From Balanoglossus misakiensis (Eukaryota > Hemichordata): 64,000 nt of DNA. The position numbers and the translations under genes were made by a program. The DNA lies in NCBI GenBank assembly GCA_040954595.2, contig CM082585.2, forward strand, positions 7,626,001 to 7,690,000, written 5' to 3'. This document shows, in pieces, positions 1-12,400 of the stretch; the stretch's first letter is position 1; every line of letters begins with the position of its first letter. Below the pieces are notes generated by a model. It was not told the DNA's origin, searched no databases, and was given only the letters and a program-made list of their open reading frames with translations.

Positions 1-111
1 TGTTTATGCTCTCTGAACCAGGAGATGGTCCAACACGAATTTCCGAACCAGCTAGGCGCGCTGAAATGTAAAGAAAGCGAAGATAAAGTGATTTATCTAT
101 ATATTATTCAT

Positions 112-295
112 TAGATCGTTCGTTCATTCATTCATTCATTCATTCATTCATTCGTTCGTTCATTCATTCATTCATTCATTCATTCATTCATTCATTCATT
201 CATTCATTCATTCATTCATTCATTCATTCATTCATTCGTTCGTTCATTCATTCATTCATTCATTCATTCAATCATTCATTCACTCACTCACTCAC
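112..295. repeat. (CATT)n microsatellite
   Basis: Tetranucleotide tract of CATT/TTCG variants followed by CACT units, directly before the (CAGT)n tract. Confidence 0.95.
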
Positions 296-358
296 TCAGT
301 CAGTCAGTCAGTCAGTCAGTCAGTCAGTCAGTCAGTCAGTCAGTCAGTCAGTCAGTCA
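296..358. repeat. (CAGT)n microsatellite
   Basis: About 15 perfect CAGT units, a second tetranucleotide derived from the neighbouring tract by single-base change. Confidence 0.95.
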
Positions 359-512
359 ACAGGTTGCCAAACTACATGCACTAGTTTTGTGTTGAGTTTT
401 AGGTAGCATGTGGTAGAAATTGGCCAAGGGACCTGACTACACTTCGCAGTTGCTTTCTTCCATCATATTCCAAACAGCGAATCGCAAAACCGCTTGTGGA
501 TGGATTACTCAC

Positions 513-3500
513 GCTCGTACGTTTCTGTGTGCGTTATTCTCACTTCAAACACGAGCACCTCCTTCCCAAGATCTACCGCCCAATGCGGTTGCCATAACCA
601 TTCTGTGTGGGCACAGGTCCACTCAATCCCGTCCGTGGCCAGCCAGGGACCTCTTCCTTGATATATCCTCCCGCTTTGAGCAGCCGGTCTGCCTCTGGCA
701 AAGTTGCTCAACTCCGGGTCTGGAAATCACAGCGATTTTATTCATTATCACAAGCCAACAGGAAATTTGCCAAATGGTCAAGTACAAGTTCCGAGTACGC
801 TGCGTGGCTGACTTTTACTGACGGTGCACGAGATCTTTCTATAATGTCAAATGACGCACCGCGCGCAGTCGTTCTGCGTGGTTTCTCTTTGAAGAGCATA
901 ATTTAAGCCCCAGCAACAGGCTGAGAAAAATGCGTTAATTACCACATATGGTTATGCTTTCGTCACTTCCGTCCCGGCAGTCATACGTTCCGTCGCAAAT
1001 GTGGAAACTCTCGATGCATTCCAATGACGTCACACACTGGAAGTCTTCGTCTGCGCACTCTGCAATAATGTAAAACAATGATAAGTGTTGTCCCTGCTCA
1101 TTATCACCATCCCTACTCATTATGGCTACGCAAATGAGAACCCAGGTGACCATGCGATTTCTGAAAGTTAATTGTTGTCACCTACCACCACAATTGTCCT
1201 CATCTTCTCCACCATAACACGTGCTGACTTTATCGCACAGTAGGTCATTGGAAATGCAAATTCCCAGTTCGCTTCCCGAGTTGCATCTAAACTGGTCGTC
1301 GCCGCATTCAGCTATTGAAAATAGAAATAAATGTATGTAACAAACAATGGCCGAAAAACTGGCGTAACCAAATCATCCACCCCACCCCCCCTCACGTAAC
1401 CAAATCATCCACCCCTCAAGAAATCAACTGGTTTTCCCCTTAACTCACGGTATTGACAGTGGCTCTCGTCGCTCATATCATTACAGTGATTAACACCGTC
1501 ACACACCAAGTAAGACTTGATGCAGTGTATGCCGTTCTGGCAGAGAAAATCACCATCCAAGCATGGTACTGTAAATAAACATACAGAAAGAAAGAGAAAA
1601 GGCTTACAGATATATGTTAACGTCAACATATTTGTCTGACGCCATTTTGCTGACAGTATACGCAAATTTTCCATTGACCTGTTAACATGACCATCGGTTG
1701 TGCGGAACGACAGTTATACTTGTTCAAGTAAAAACAAACCAACTTCCGTTAACACATTTCGGTGGCATAAGAATGACATTCATGGAAAAGAGCCTTTCCA
1801 CTGATAAATAGGTTTTTGGGGTGATATGTGTCTCTGTCCCTAAAAATTGTGATTAAAAATTTGTTGTCGCGAACCACACAAGTTACTTTAATTGGTAATT
1901 TCAGAAACATGTAGATGGGACTTTATCACCCGCCTATTGATGAAACACTAGCGGAGAATACAGTGTCATAAATATTTCAGCTTTTAATTAATTTCGAGTG
2001 TGCGTGAGAATGATTAAAAAGGTAAGCCAGGTGCAGTGTTTAACTACCGTGAAAAAACAACAGTATTCTTTTAGAAGTTCCACACTGCCTTGCGCGCTAA
2101 CAATAGGATATATAGTTCCAGCCACACCCTGGATGCCGAGGGTTCGCGTTTTGTGTCTATCGCACATGCATTACGCACTGCGAGCATATTTCCGACTTGT
2201 AGAGAGCACACGCCACTTTGCATATTACCGTAAAACGTCTGTACGGCGTATGACAGGTGTTAGTCGCATATCGGCCATGTTTATGATTACTCTTTTACGA
2301 TTGTTTTGAAAGGATGATGGGAACTCTCTTTTTGCGACCGTGGCTGCCGTTACACCACGAATGGTTACACGAATGACAATACAAACAAAACAAACCAGAC
2401 TATTTAGTTTAGTTTAGCTGCACTCACTGTAATATGGGGCGACGAAGTTGTTCTCCAGGATCAGCATATTACTGTAGATGGAGTCCCTGACGGCGCTCCG
2501 CCTCAGTTTGTTTGTGTTGCACACAGTTACAGAGGGAAACTCCAACATCTTCTCCGACACCAAGAACACCTGGTGATCAGAACACAGCTGAATTTCAGCA
2601 CAGACTTTCAAGTACCCACTGGAACATGCTATCTGTTCGACGGGTTGGATGAATTGTGATATAAGTAAAATCAGGCGCTAATATATACAGTACCATGGTG
2701 ATCTGCGATCTTGTTTATTTTAATAAACTACGAAATATAAATTTTCTCCCCATAAAATAACAATTATAATAGAAAGAATGGTGTGGTAAGCGCGATAAAA
2801 ATACCCAGTTACCTTCACGGAGACATTGAACTCAAAATATTGCACCAGCAGCAGGGTCATTTGGACCAGCATTAACCCGGCTGCCGAGACGACGATGGCC
2901 GCCCATGTTACACGAGAGAAGCTCGACTTTGCGCTGGTGATGTGCACAATGCCGTGCGCTGTCGTTTCCTTGCTGAAGTCTTCTAGAATGTGCTTGAATG
3001 ATCCCTGGGGAAGTTGGTCTTCTTCTGGGTCGGCCTGGCTGCCCTCCCGTCGGGATTCGCCCTCGGGCGGTCGGTCTTTCTCGGAAACCTTGGCGTGTCC
3101 GTTCTTGGAGCAGCTCTCCTGCACAGTGATGACGTCAGCGCCGATACGACTTCTTTTTAAGGACAGGATCGGATACGGCGAATTTGACTCGGTCTCTTGC
3201 AAACTGGAACGGAAAGAAAACCCAAATGAAAACACACCACCGACATCTGCCCGCAAATTCCCCACACAAGGCAATGGAATCTGGTAAAGATACAGGTGTG
3301 AAATGATACTAAGACACCTAATCTTAATACCGCACATGCATGCGATAACTTGGTCACGACAACTTTACTAAAACCCGGAGTGCAACTTTATTCATTCGCC
3401 ATTTCCATATGAAAAACAGTTATCATACAAGGGGAACATTCGTCGAAGTTCATCACGTTGGTAAATGTAATATGTTGAGTGGTTATTTTAATTACGCATG

Positions 3501-6071
3501 TTCACACCATCGTTCATCGATTATTATGACATCAATTATCAGAGCACAATGAACGCATGACGTCTCATTTTCGCATCAGTTACTTCGGGTTATAAAGAGA
3601 TCTTATTTATTTATGATATCTTCAACCACCGCCCATTCGTGACCTTGATTAATATTGCCCTGGCTCTGTTGACTCTGAAACTATTCCCAAGCTGACGACA
3701 AAGAAAGAAACTCATTGTATAAAGTTGCCTTAAATCATTTGGAATCCATAAGTAGTTTTTTTCCCCTGAAAGAAACAGAGAAATGTTGACGCTAATGGCC
3801 AGGTACCTTTAATTCCGTTCTTATCAAAAGTTATCACACGATCCTTAAAGAAACATATAATGCTTGCTTTGAAGTAATTTTACACATTAGCACTTGCAAT
3901 GTCCACGATTTCTCCAGAGATATCATACTGCTCTATTAAGGTCCACCAGGATATCGAACAGATAACCTTGCTCCTTGTTGTCTATTTTGTATTTATGTGC
4001 TGCCATTATTTCAGTGAAAGAAACTTCAGAGAACCTGGCAACATGTATTGAGTCGCATAAGCGCGGATCTGCATCAGTAAATAGTTTTGCACAATCCTGC
4101 AATCGACCGTCGCCTGTCGACTTATGTGAAACAGAGCGGGGGTCGTGTAAGAAATTGTATCTCTTATTTTTTAGCTCGGCTATTGAACGGCGTTCGAACG
4201 TTCCACTAGAGGTAGAGAATAATTGCGATTATACCTGTACATATTCCAACGCCCATAGGTCAAACATGTAGTGTTTACATGGCCAGTTGCAAAGACAGTT
4301 ACCAAAGCACAGCACATCACAGCACAACACAACACAGAACAAACTAGTCCGTGAAAGAACACCGGAAAACCAGGCAAAACAACCAGAATGTGATGTCCAG
4401 CGTTTCGAAAACAGTAAGGCTTATTTTTAGCGTGCGCTCACCCTCAATCCCTAAGTCAAAATGTTTTTTTTGTCGTGATGTACTCGCTACTTGTAGACTG
4501 TATACAGTTCACACAGATAGGCACCAGCGTTTCGCTCATCAAACTAAATAAATTGCATTTTTGTATCCACGTCAACCTACCTGTAGCTGTGTGACGTATT
4601 TGCCGGACAATCGAAAAACATACGCGCAATGTGTTGGTCAGAGCTGTCATGTTATGACATTTCATGAAAAAAACTTACCTACGCTCAACGCTTGTGTTGG
4701 TGTGGCCATATAGCCAGGATGATCGGTATGTGACCGGGGTCGTGAAATAGTTGCCCTTATCCATCGAATTTGTTTTCTGTAAAATTACGTATATATCCGT
4801 CTCCTGGAACTTAGTCGATGTTCATCGCGATCTCTGTTCGCTGAACATTGTCACACGTCGTGCTTTGATATGATGTCTGAGGGACGGATAGCAGACTAGT
4901 CTCTTTTGTGACGTGTTTTAATTATGTTAATGACCATCGAATGCAATGTGCCAAATGATGCATATAAAATTAATTGGCATGATACACATGGAGCCATATA
5001 CAGGGGCGCAGGAAGCAATTGTTAACATATAACCAATGAACGCCTCGCTGATGTCTAGAAAACATCGGCCTACAGCTGGCACGCATGCACTGGTGGCGTT
5101 TTTCTGAATTCTCGGACTCGGTGTTCCGTGAGGCCGCTCGCTGCTACACCTCAGGCGGCACGCCACATATTTTACCACTGGCCGCCGTTGTTTGACGTCG
5201 TTTGTATTCAAATTTTAATGCAAGTGTGCCGAGGTGATAATCCGCGTTTGTGTCACGCTCGTCAAAAAGTGATTTCATGTTTTCAGGGAATCGGAGAAAT
5301 GTTAACAAGTGTTCAATTTGGCACCACATCCACACCGCACTTCCTTTGTCGGAATTGTAACTGTAAATTACCGTCTTTTGTTATTTTCTCAGCTTGGGCT
5401 ATCACAGTTGTAACTGTTAATTACCGTCTTTGTCTTTTTCTCAGCTTGGGCTAATAAGAACAATAGTGTTTTGTACAGACCCCACGCGGGCAGCTGTGAT
5501 ATGCTATACAAGGATTCAATATTTTGGGAAATTCTGGTTAGTACGAGATGGACAGTTTTTGAGTTCTACTGGTCCAGGCTGGACTGCAGGTTTATTGTCC
5601 CGTCCCTCCAAGGTTATATAGTTGTGTAAATTGTCCGTTAATTAACAGTCAGTCGTACACGACGAGTGTCACGTTTTGGCAATTTATAAAGCACGTCGGG
5701 TTATGATGAACTGCATTGACCAGAAACTAATTTCTTTACTTTACTCTGGGGAAATCGTCGCTTGTGTGGTCGTCAAGAGAACGTTAAAAAAAGACAGAAT
5801 TGTTGGCTACGGTTAATAAGGTACACCACAGACGGCTACCCCGGGTAATTCATTAAATTTAACGCGAGAACATGCACGCCGAGTCTATTTATATAATTTT
5901 AACGGTGCACATACGATCATTATTAAACGCAATTTTCTATCAAATATGTCGCTGTTACCGCTAGCTGCTACTGGCATCGACTTACCTATTTTCAGAACTG
6001 GCGTTGGTGTGTCCGTACAGCCATGACGCTCGGTAGGTGACCGGTGACGTGAAACGTTTATTCTCATCCAT
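513..6071 (-). CDS. ENaC/degenerin-family channel with extracellular LDLa and fucolectin modules (5' part; 3' end outside window)
   Basis: Exons by eye (minus strand): first exon 5986-6071 or 4679-4764, then 2813-3203, 2428-2569, 1449-1568, 1186-1311, 943-1059 and 513-719; all phases agree. Exon 2813-3203 carries a cytosolic segment with the family's His-Gly gating motif (TTAHGIVHI) followed by the first membrane helix (VTWAAIVVSAAGLMLVQMTL). Exon 2428-2569 has the post-TM1 signature EFPSVTVCNTNKLRRSAV. The next three exons are single LDL-receptor class A modules, with CDG..C.D.SDE calcium-site residues clear in the first and third. The last exon encodes a fucolectin/F5-8C-like segment (HWAVDLGKEVLVFEVRIT). 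The module exons are all phase 1-1, the classic exon-shuffling arrangement. The second helix and pore must lie left of base 1. Family membership is secure. Joining the FTP exon to the channel rests on phase and order and could be wrong. Confidence 0.72.
4679..4764 (-). CDS. Candidate alternative first coding exon (proximal) of the ENaC/degenerin gene
   Basis: An ATG-initiated exon of 86 nt encodes a start of the type MDKGNYFTTPVTYRSSWLYG and ends with AG before a GTAAGT donor. It ends in phase 2, which the acceptor at 3203 needs. It is a paralogue of the exon at 5986-6071, with the same length, same donor and the shared core PVTYR-SWLYGHTN. It could be an alternative promoter/first exon or a leftover of a duplicated gene. 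Confidence 0.5.
5355..5452. repeat. Two-copy tandem duplication, period about 53 bp
   Basis: The unit TTGTAACTGTAAATTACCG ... TCTCAGCTTGGGCT occurs twice back to back with small differences, inside the intron between the two candidate channel first exons. Confidence 0.75.
5986..6071 (-). CDS. Candidate alternative first coding exon (distal) of the ENaC/degenerin gene
   Basis: An 86-nt ATG-initiated exon encodes MDENKRFTSPVTYRASWLYG followed by HTNASSEN, with donor AG|GTAAGTC in phase 2. Its sequence and length match the proximal exon 1.3 kb downstream, so the two arose by local duplication. I do not recognise this N-terminus from vertebrate channels. The link to the channel is inferred from matching phase and lack of any other downstream partner. 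Confidence 0.5.
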
Positions 6072-7836
6072 GGCTTGCGAATGCAGTATCGGAGAGACAG
6101 CTGTTATATGTCTAGTACCTCCTGAACACTGTTCACCGAACCTGGTCACAATGTATGTGTAATTGGCGTGTATTTCGACGACAATTATTTGGTGGTACCG
6201 TGTACCATGATCTGTTTGCTATTTTTATAACGATACCCGTAATAGAAATCCAATTCCAGGTAAAAAATAATAATAATAATTTACATAAGGTCGCACTGAC
6301 CCCTGTTGTTTCTCGAATCGCGTTACAACTTTTGTCATTTTTCTCTGATTTCAAGGAATTTGATATTATTTAGGCACATTCATAATTGATCACATTTCTT
6401 GCTTCGGTAAAGGAATTATCTTGTGACTTTGAATTTTTGATGTTTTCATTCCAGATTAGCTTCATGTAAACATGATTATAGGCATTTTGACTAATCGCGG
6501 GTGAAAAGCGGTGAATTAAGAGAACGTCTTCGGAGAATTCCATTCATGCTTTGTGAATAAGTATCAGCTTAGAGGCAATTTGGAAATGAATTCATGTTTG
6601 TCTGCAATGGGTATTGTACTGGTGTCGTTGTGCTATAAAGTCAATTTATTCGCTCTAAAGTATAAATTGCAAGTACGATCGTGTCCATACTGTCAGAGTC
6701 AAACAGTAGAGGCTTGCTTTCAACCAACACGCGTGTCCCCAATTTCTCTCCATTCTATTTTCAGAGCCAATAAATTCTCACTTGTTGACGAGCGCTATCC
6801 ATAACAATCAGTATCATTTTCACTTTATGCAAATGAGGGTTACGCTTTCAGCAACACCGTCTAGTCAATTAATTACTCACAGTACTACTTGGTCGTGTGA
6901 ATACAGTACAATTGGTCACAGGCATCTTATGTAGATGTTCATATCTGATATGCATAGAATATATAATATATTGTTAAAGTATTACGCAATTCAGTTGTGG
7001 AAATTAGAATGCGCGCAAAATCGGCAATTTGTCGTCGATTATTTCGAGAAAGGCGATGACCGCATTCCCCCCCGCGGATTGATATTCACTGTGACGTCAT
7101 TTGTTTACACGTCGAACCGGAAGCACACCGCGACCGATACGCGTAAAGTGATAGGGGTTGGTTTTCGCGTTGTATCTCACTAATTTGCACCACACCGCTG
7201 AAACTCCGTTCGTCTCAGAAAGCAAACTCATACTTCGGTGCTTGTCCATGCAACTGACGACAACAAAGTTGCATTCCTCTGGCCCCACGACAATCCAATG
7301 TTAATCGAGTGTTACATAAACTACGCAAAAACTCAGGATTCTTAGTACAAGCGTATTTAATTTTATTGCAGAAAATATCGACTCAATAAATCTCACACTA
7401 TGAAATTATTGTTTGAATTTCAATGTATTTTACATGCGCATCGTTCATTTGAACTCATCACAAAGGTTTTTATGATCTATGGTTTCGTAACGTGGCAAAT
7501 CACTGAACAATGCTGATAATATTCTGTAAGAAATTACATTTCACAATATATTGCTGTCCTTCGACTCCTCTAAAATACTTCAGTCACAGTTGTAGAAAAA
7601 ATAAAAGACCAAACTTTATAATGAATTTTGAAAATTGAGAGTTAATGCTTTCTTTTCTGTGTTACGGACATTACGATTCTTCCAAAGATTTTTTACATTG
7701 GAATTGTTTATATGTCTTGAGTACAATAAGTGTTAATGATAAGTGAAAATGAATATTCGTGGCCACGGTGGTGTATGTAAATAAGTATCTTGACCCTGAA
7801 TGCGTCCTGTAATTGTATTGCCTTGTTGCCACCGCT
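6072..7836. other. Intergenic region between the fusion gene and the channel gene
   Basis: AT-rich, no convincing exon on either strand. It holds the 3' UTR/poly(A) candidate of the fusion gene on its right and presumably the distal channel promoter on its left. Confidence 0.6.
7362..7367 (-). terminator. Candidate poly(A) signal for the lipase/WSC/stanniocalcin-like gene
   Basis: AATAAA on the minus strand about 470 nt past the stop codon, with an overlapping ATTAAA at 7356-7361. It is the first canonical hexamer I see downstream. Confidence 0.35.
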
Positions 7837-9406
7837 CTAGGTGGAGTACACGCGAAATTTCTGGCCATTTCTTTCTCCGTAGAGCGGTGTACCATTGGCA
7901 TCGCACAAGGTGTCAACAATGAGACCCTGCGCCATCAACTGGAGATTGTTCGGAGCGGGAACAGAGTACGCTTCGGTCAAGAGATACTGGTTGGCCGCCA
8001 CAAACCCGCAGTCCATGTGGTCTCTGTAACAGCCTCTGTAGGCGTCGAGGGCGCGGTACTCGATTCTCTTGCACGAGTTCTCGCTCGTCTGGTATTCTTG
8101 CAGCATGGCGGCAAAGACACAGATTTGCACTCGGTCCATCAGCTGACTTCCCTGCAGAAAACAGAGACAAATACATGTGTATAGAACCGATACCGATGCT
8201 AGGTTTGTGTCTATGAGAATCAAGTTAAAACTTTGGAACTACAAAAGCTTGTCTGAAACGACACTCCGGGAACTATAAAACGAAATGCAGTCAGACTTGT
8301 TTGGAAATAGAAGTGTTAGCTTACGTCAGATTTCAGATAATTCTTGGCACTAGTCTCGCCCTCGCAGATCTTTTGGAAGGACAGGGCGAAACCATCTGGG
8401 CCGCAGGGGTATCGTTTGTCGAAACAGCTGTAGAAATCACAGTGTCCATCCCGTGCAAGTTCTTCGCATGAGCTATCTGTGTCTGTAGCCAAAAACGAAA
8501 GACAAAACTATTATTTGTGTGCATGTATCATGTATCAGATGTGTACATGAATACTAGTATAACCGTTCGAAGTCAGGAAAGAACCGACAAGTACACTAAC
8601 CGGCTGTTGGCGGTTTCAGTGGAAACATGTCAAGTATGCGACTCCTGACGCTGGCCTTCATCTCGTCCAAAGACTCGTCCGCGGAGTGATACCCGTCCAC
8701 GTGGAACTGCCTGGTGATGTCATCGATTTGGTCGTCCAGCAGATAGAGGACGCTGTCCTCCTTCCCAGAATCCGCCTCGGCCACCATCTCGTCCACGCTC
8801 GCCTTGAAGTCCGCCATGTTGTCTGGCGACTTCAGAGTCTCGTACAGGTCGACGTCGTTGCTCGAGGACGACGACGAGCGGGAAGAACCGCCGGAGACTT
8901 TGGTCTTCCTTGTGCAGTCAGTCACAAGCTTCTTGCCGTAATAAAAGGTATTTTTGCAGGTTGAGTCGCTGAAGGTGATCGGTAGCCGTTTGTAAATATC
9001 TGCGATGCCCTCAGTCACGCACTCCATGATCTTTCCCCACACAATCCCATACTGCAAATAACAAGAGTTAGAACAAGCCCGTGCCGTTAACACCCAGTAC
9101 ACCTTTTTATATGGTCTGCATGTACTTAAAGGGGGGAGGGCGTCTGAACTGCGCATGTTCAATTTTTCTGTTTATAAACATACCATCCACATTGTTCTCA
9201 CTGTTCCTCCCATAATAGTGTAGGTTATGAAAAATCAATATAAGACGCCGGACCTACCAGTGGTCTCTCCCGAAGTTTGCAATATTTTGTCAATGTCTTG
9301 CTCAGGTCATAACGCCTTCCTTCGTTGCAGATATGTCGGTGGTTGAAACAGTCGAAAAACTCGCAGTTGCCACTGCGGGCTTTTGCCAGGCATTCCGCAT
9401 CAATAC
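7837..9406 (-). other. Two stanniocalcin-like cysteine modules at the C-terminus of the fusion gene
   Basis: Module 2 (exons 8325-8482 and 7837-8151) has cysteine spacing C-x8-C-x4-C-x6-C-x12-C, then C-x15-C-x13-C-x6-C. The second run matches the spacing I know for vertebrate stanniocalcin-1 exactly, and the first run is close (8, 4, 5, 8). Module 1 (9258-9406 and the start of 8601-9051) has 8, 4, 6, 15, then C-x20-C-x13-C. Conserved residues between the modules include RSGNCEFFDCF and RDGHCDFYSCF. A Ser-rich run (SGGSSRSSSSSS) and a long acidic helix-prone linker separate them. Stanniocalcins are secreted glycoprotein hormones. Similarity here rests on cysteine pattern and is moderate; a structural comparison is needed before calling homology. 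Confidence 0.55.
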
Positions 9407-12400
9407 CTGAAAGTTACCAGAACGAATCTGTTAGACTTGTAATGCATAATAATGTGATTCCTTTTTTGTTGTGATCCCTTTTCAGCCAGTTAACGCGTGC
9501 CAAATTGAAGGATTCAACTGATGATTACATTCAAGAAAGAACAGTCACATACGTCTGATGGACAGCCACGAGGCAAAAGAAGAAGTCGTGAAACTGATGT
9601 TCAAAGGTAAGACACTATGTACGAACATCTACGTCTATTTTCCGGTACTGCGAGGCATATTTGGAGGGGGCTACGGGCGGTGTACATAATGGAATAGGAC
9701 TTGATTCCCAGGCAAATGTATTTACATGCAATTGCCCCCAATACATGTAGTTCCAAACGATGAAATCTATTTTGGAGGAAATTGACCGCCTGCATTTTTG
9801 CTATTGCTATTTCTAGCATCGTTCAACTGTTATCGTTGAAACTGCTTAAATTAATTGTAATGAGTGACAACCGACGTGCCAGTAGAAATCATGTGTTACC
9901 GTTATATCTATACCCACCTGTTCGGATGACCGACACTGCGTTGGGTCCCCCACATTGCTCGTTTGAATTGCCGCTGCATGTGTACGAACACTGGGAGGCA
10001 GAGACCGTGTTGCTGTCGAATGTAAAGACAAGATTCAAAATTGGTGATAAATTCAGTGCTGTTCTGCTAGATGTGAACAGTTGTGTTACATTTCTGCCTC
10101 AGTAGTTCTTCCCGGTTGCATGGCAACCATTGAGAATGTATTAAGTTATTTTATAACAATTAATATGCGCATTTCTCGTCGTCCCGTGGAAGATATACCA
10201 ATGAGAGGTCAGACCGCGCAAATTAGCATGACGTGAGGATGGTCGCATGTTGGCGCTGTATTTACAAAACACAATTTTAGTGACGCCATAAATTTCTTAC
10301 CTTTCGGACTGGTCATTTCCGCATGCGCAAGTCTTGGCATCAATCAAACCAGCGTATTCGTAGCCATTGAAAGAACAGTAAGCGTAACAATACTGTACAA
10401 ACATAGCGTCTGACGTAAACTGTGCGTGATTGAGGTTGGACGCAGACTCCTGAACGCACCCAATATATCCTACACACGAAAAATACACATTATCATTATT
10501 TTTTCAAGTTCCTCTTCCCTGTCTTGTTTAAGTAGAAGTCCGGCAATCCGGAGACTGGATTTTACATATGTGCTAGCTTTGGATACAGGAAATCATTTTT
10601 TTCTGAGTATAATTCACGCGATTTTCAAACGGTGTCCTGCGCGGCGATTTTGATACCTACCTGTCTTGTAGACAGAATTTCGAAGGTTACCGCCGCAGAA
10701 ATACCCCTTCGGAGCGTCCGTACACTTGTGCGAACACTCGGAATCGGCTGCGGCCCGCCCGTGTCTGTCGTACGTAACCCCGCACCAGCAGCTCTGGGAC
10801 GAGGTGAACTGGAGGCCGGCGTACGGGTAGCCTCGTCCACGGCAGTAGAATGTGCAGCTGTCGATGGTGATTTTGGACAAGGAGGTCGCCTGGTGCGAAA
10901 GTGCTCGCGATGTAGATCTGTCGATGTAACACCCAAGCGAGTGTCCTAAAACGAGGGCAATGATCAGAGTAAGGGTTTAATACTTCAGTGGTAAAATTTT
11001 TCTGGAAAAATCTTATGATAAACGGTAGCGAAGTCTGATAACGTCGAATGTACGTATTCTACTTCATTTAACTCTTTTAAACCACATAAAGGGGGCGTTT
11101 TCACCTTACAAGACTTCTGGATTCCTAAAACTAATAATGACAAAGCATAGAAGAGGGCACTCTTACCACAGAAGGGGTCGTCTCCCGTCGTCTCCAGATA
11201 GTACAGCGTCGGGGAGTTTGGTTTGGTTGCGTGGAAACCCATCCTTTGACACGGCTGCGAGGTACAGCCGCTACACCTGTCGGTGGAATACATGTACATG
11301 TATTCTGTAATCTTACGTGGGCTCATTGTTGTGAACGTACGTCAAACAAGAGGGAACGTTTTACATTTGGTTCTTTACTCTGTATCTTAATATGGTACTA
11401 GATGGTTATTGAAGCCTAAAGATTATTATGGTCTTTTACAGGTAATTGAGCCTTCAAGCTACGCCCCACTTGGTAACCCACCTTCTAGTTCGGAGCTCAA
11501 AGTGACCGTTACACCTCTCGGAGATGAAACCGCACCGGCTGTTGATGCTGGCCGCAAACAACAGCGTGGCCCTGCTGTGGTCACACGGGAAGAACGTACA
11601 GCCCGGCTGGTCGTTGCCACCGTTGGGGTAGAAATCAGCGTGGCCGAGGGACTGCGGGGCGAGAAATTACAGGTTAGTTTGCATCTTTACGCTATAATTC
11701 ATCAAACAAGGCATAGGTTAACCTATCCCCCCAAGCAATCCGTTTATCGGATTGGGTGCCCTGAGTATGAATTCCTGGCCCTTATAAAAAAGCCTCAATA
11801 TGTGTACTTCTGTCGTAATCAAAAATTTGCCAGAAAAAGGGAAAGGTTTTTACGCCATTACTTGGTAAATTCCTAGCTGTGGAAACGTGCCGCCTGTATG
11901 GTCGTCCTGTTCCACGGCATCAGAGTGGATCACGTCCACGAAGTCGGCGTCGTTCCTTGATACGCAGTGTGGTCCCGGAGCCTTGCGCCTTTCTCCCGAC
12001 TGAATCAGGAAATTCGGCCGAGCGGGGTCCAGAGCTGAAAATATGTTAATCATTTGTACAGATGATGAGTTTTCGCATGTTGCGTGATCCCGCGAGAGTT
12101 GGTTAACTCCCGGCCGTAGCAACGGTTTGTTCCGTATGAAACTAGAGTTGGTGCAGAAAATTGTAACTTTTGTGCTGATCACTGAGCACGATGGGCCTGC
12201 GTTGTTCGTCTTGCGTCACACGCGAGATCTCGCGGGATCGTATGAAGTTCAAGTTCGGAAAATTGTCTTTAATTCAACTATTATTTTGTGAAGTATGGAG
12301 GACGTACCTGTTACGCGCCTAGCCTTGCAAGGGGAGGCCCCGCATAGCAAGTCTCGCTGGATCCATTTGCCGGCCATGCCGCTGATTTGAGCGCCCAGGC

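Noticed and set aside
2720-3357. Longer ORFs on both strands around the channel exon
   Set aside because: They read through the intron boundaries at 3203 and 2813 or lie antisense. Only the spliced minus-strand exon carries family motifs.
4180-4377. Minus ORF with hydrophobic Cys-rich run (VLCCAVMCCAL)
   Set aside because: It is a translation of the low-complexity AGCACAGCACA/AACACAACAC tract, with no splice signals or similarity.
9553-9606. Plus-strand ATG stretch MDSHEAKEEVVKLMFK before a GTAAGA donor
   Set aside because: It lies in an intron of the minus-strand fusion gene, and no in-phase partner exon is seen on the plus strand.
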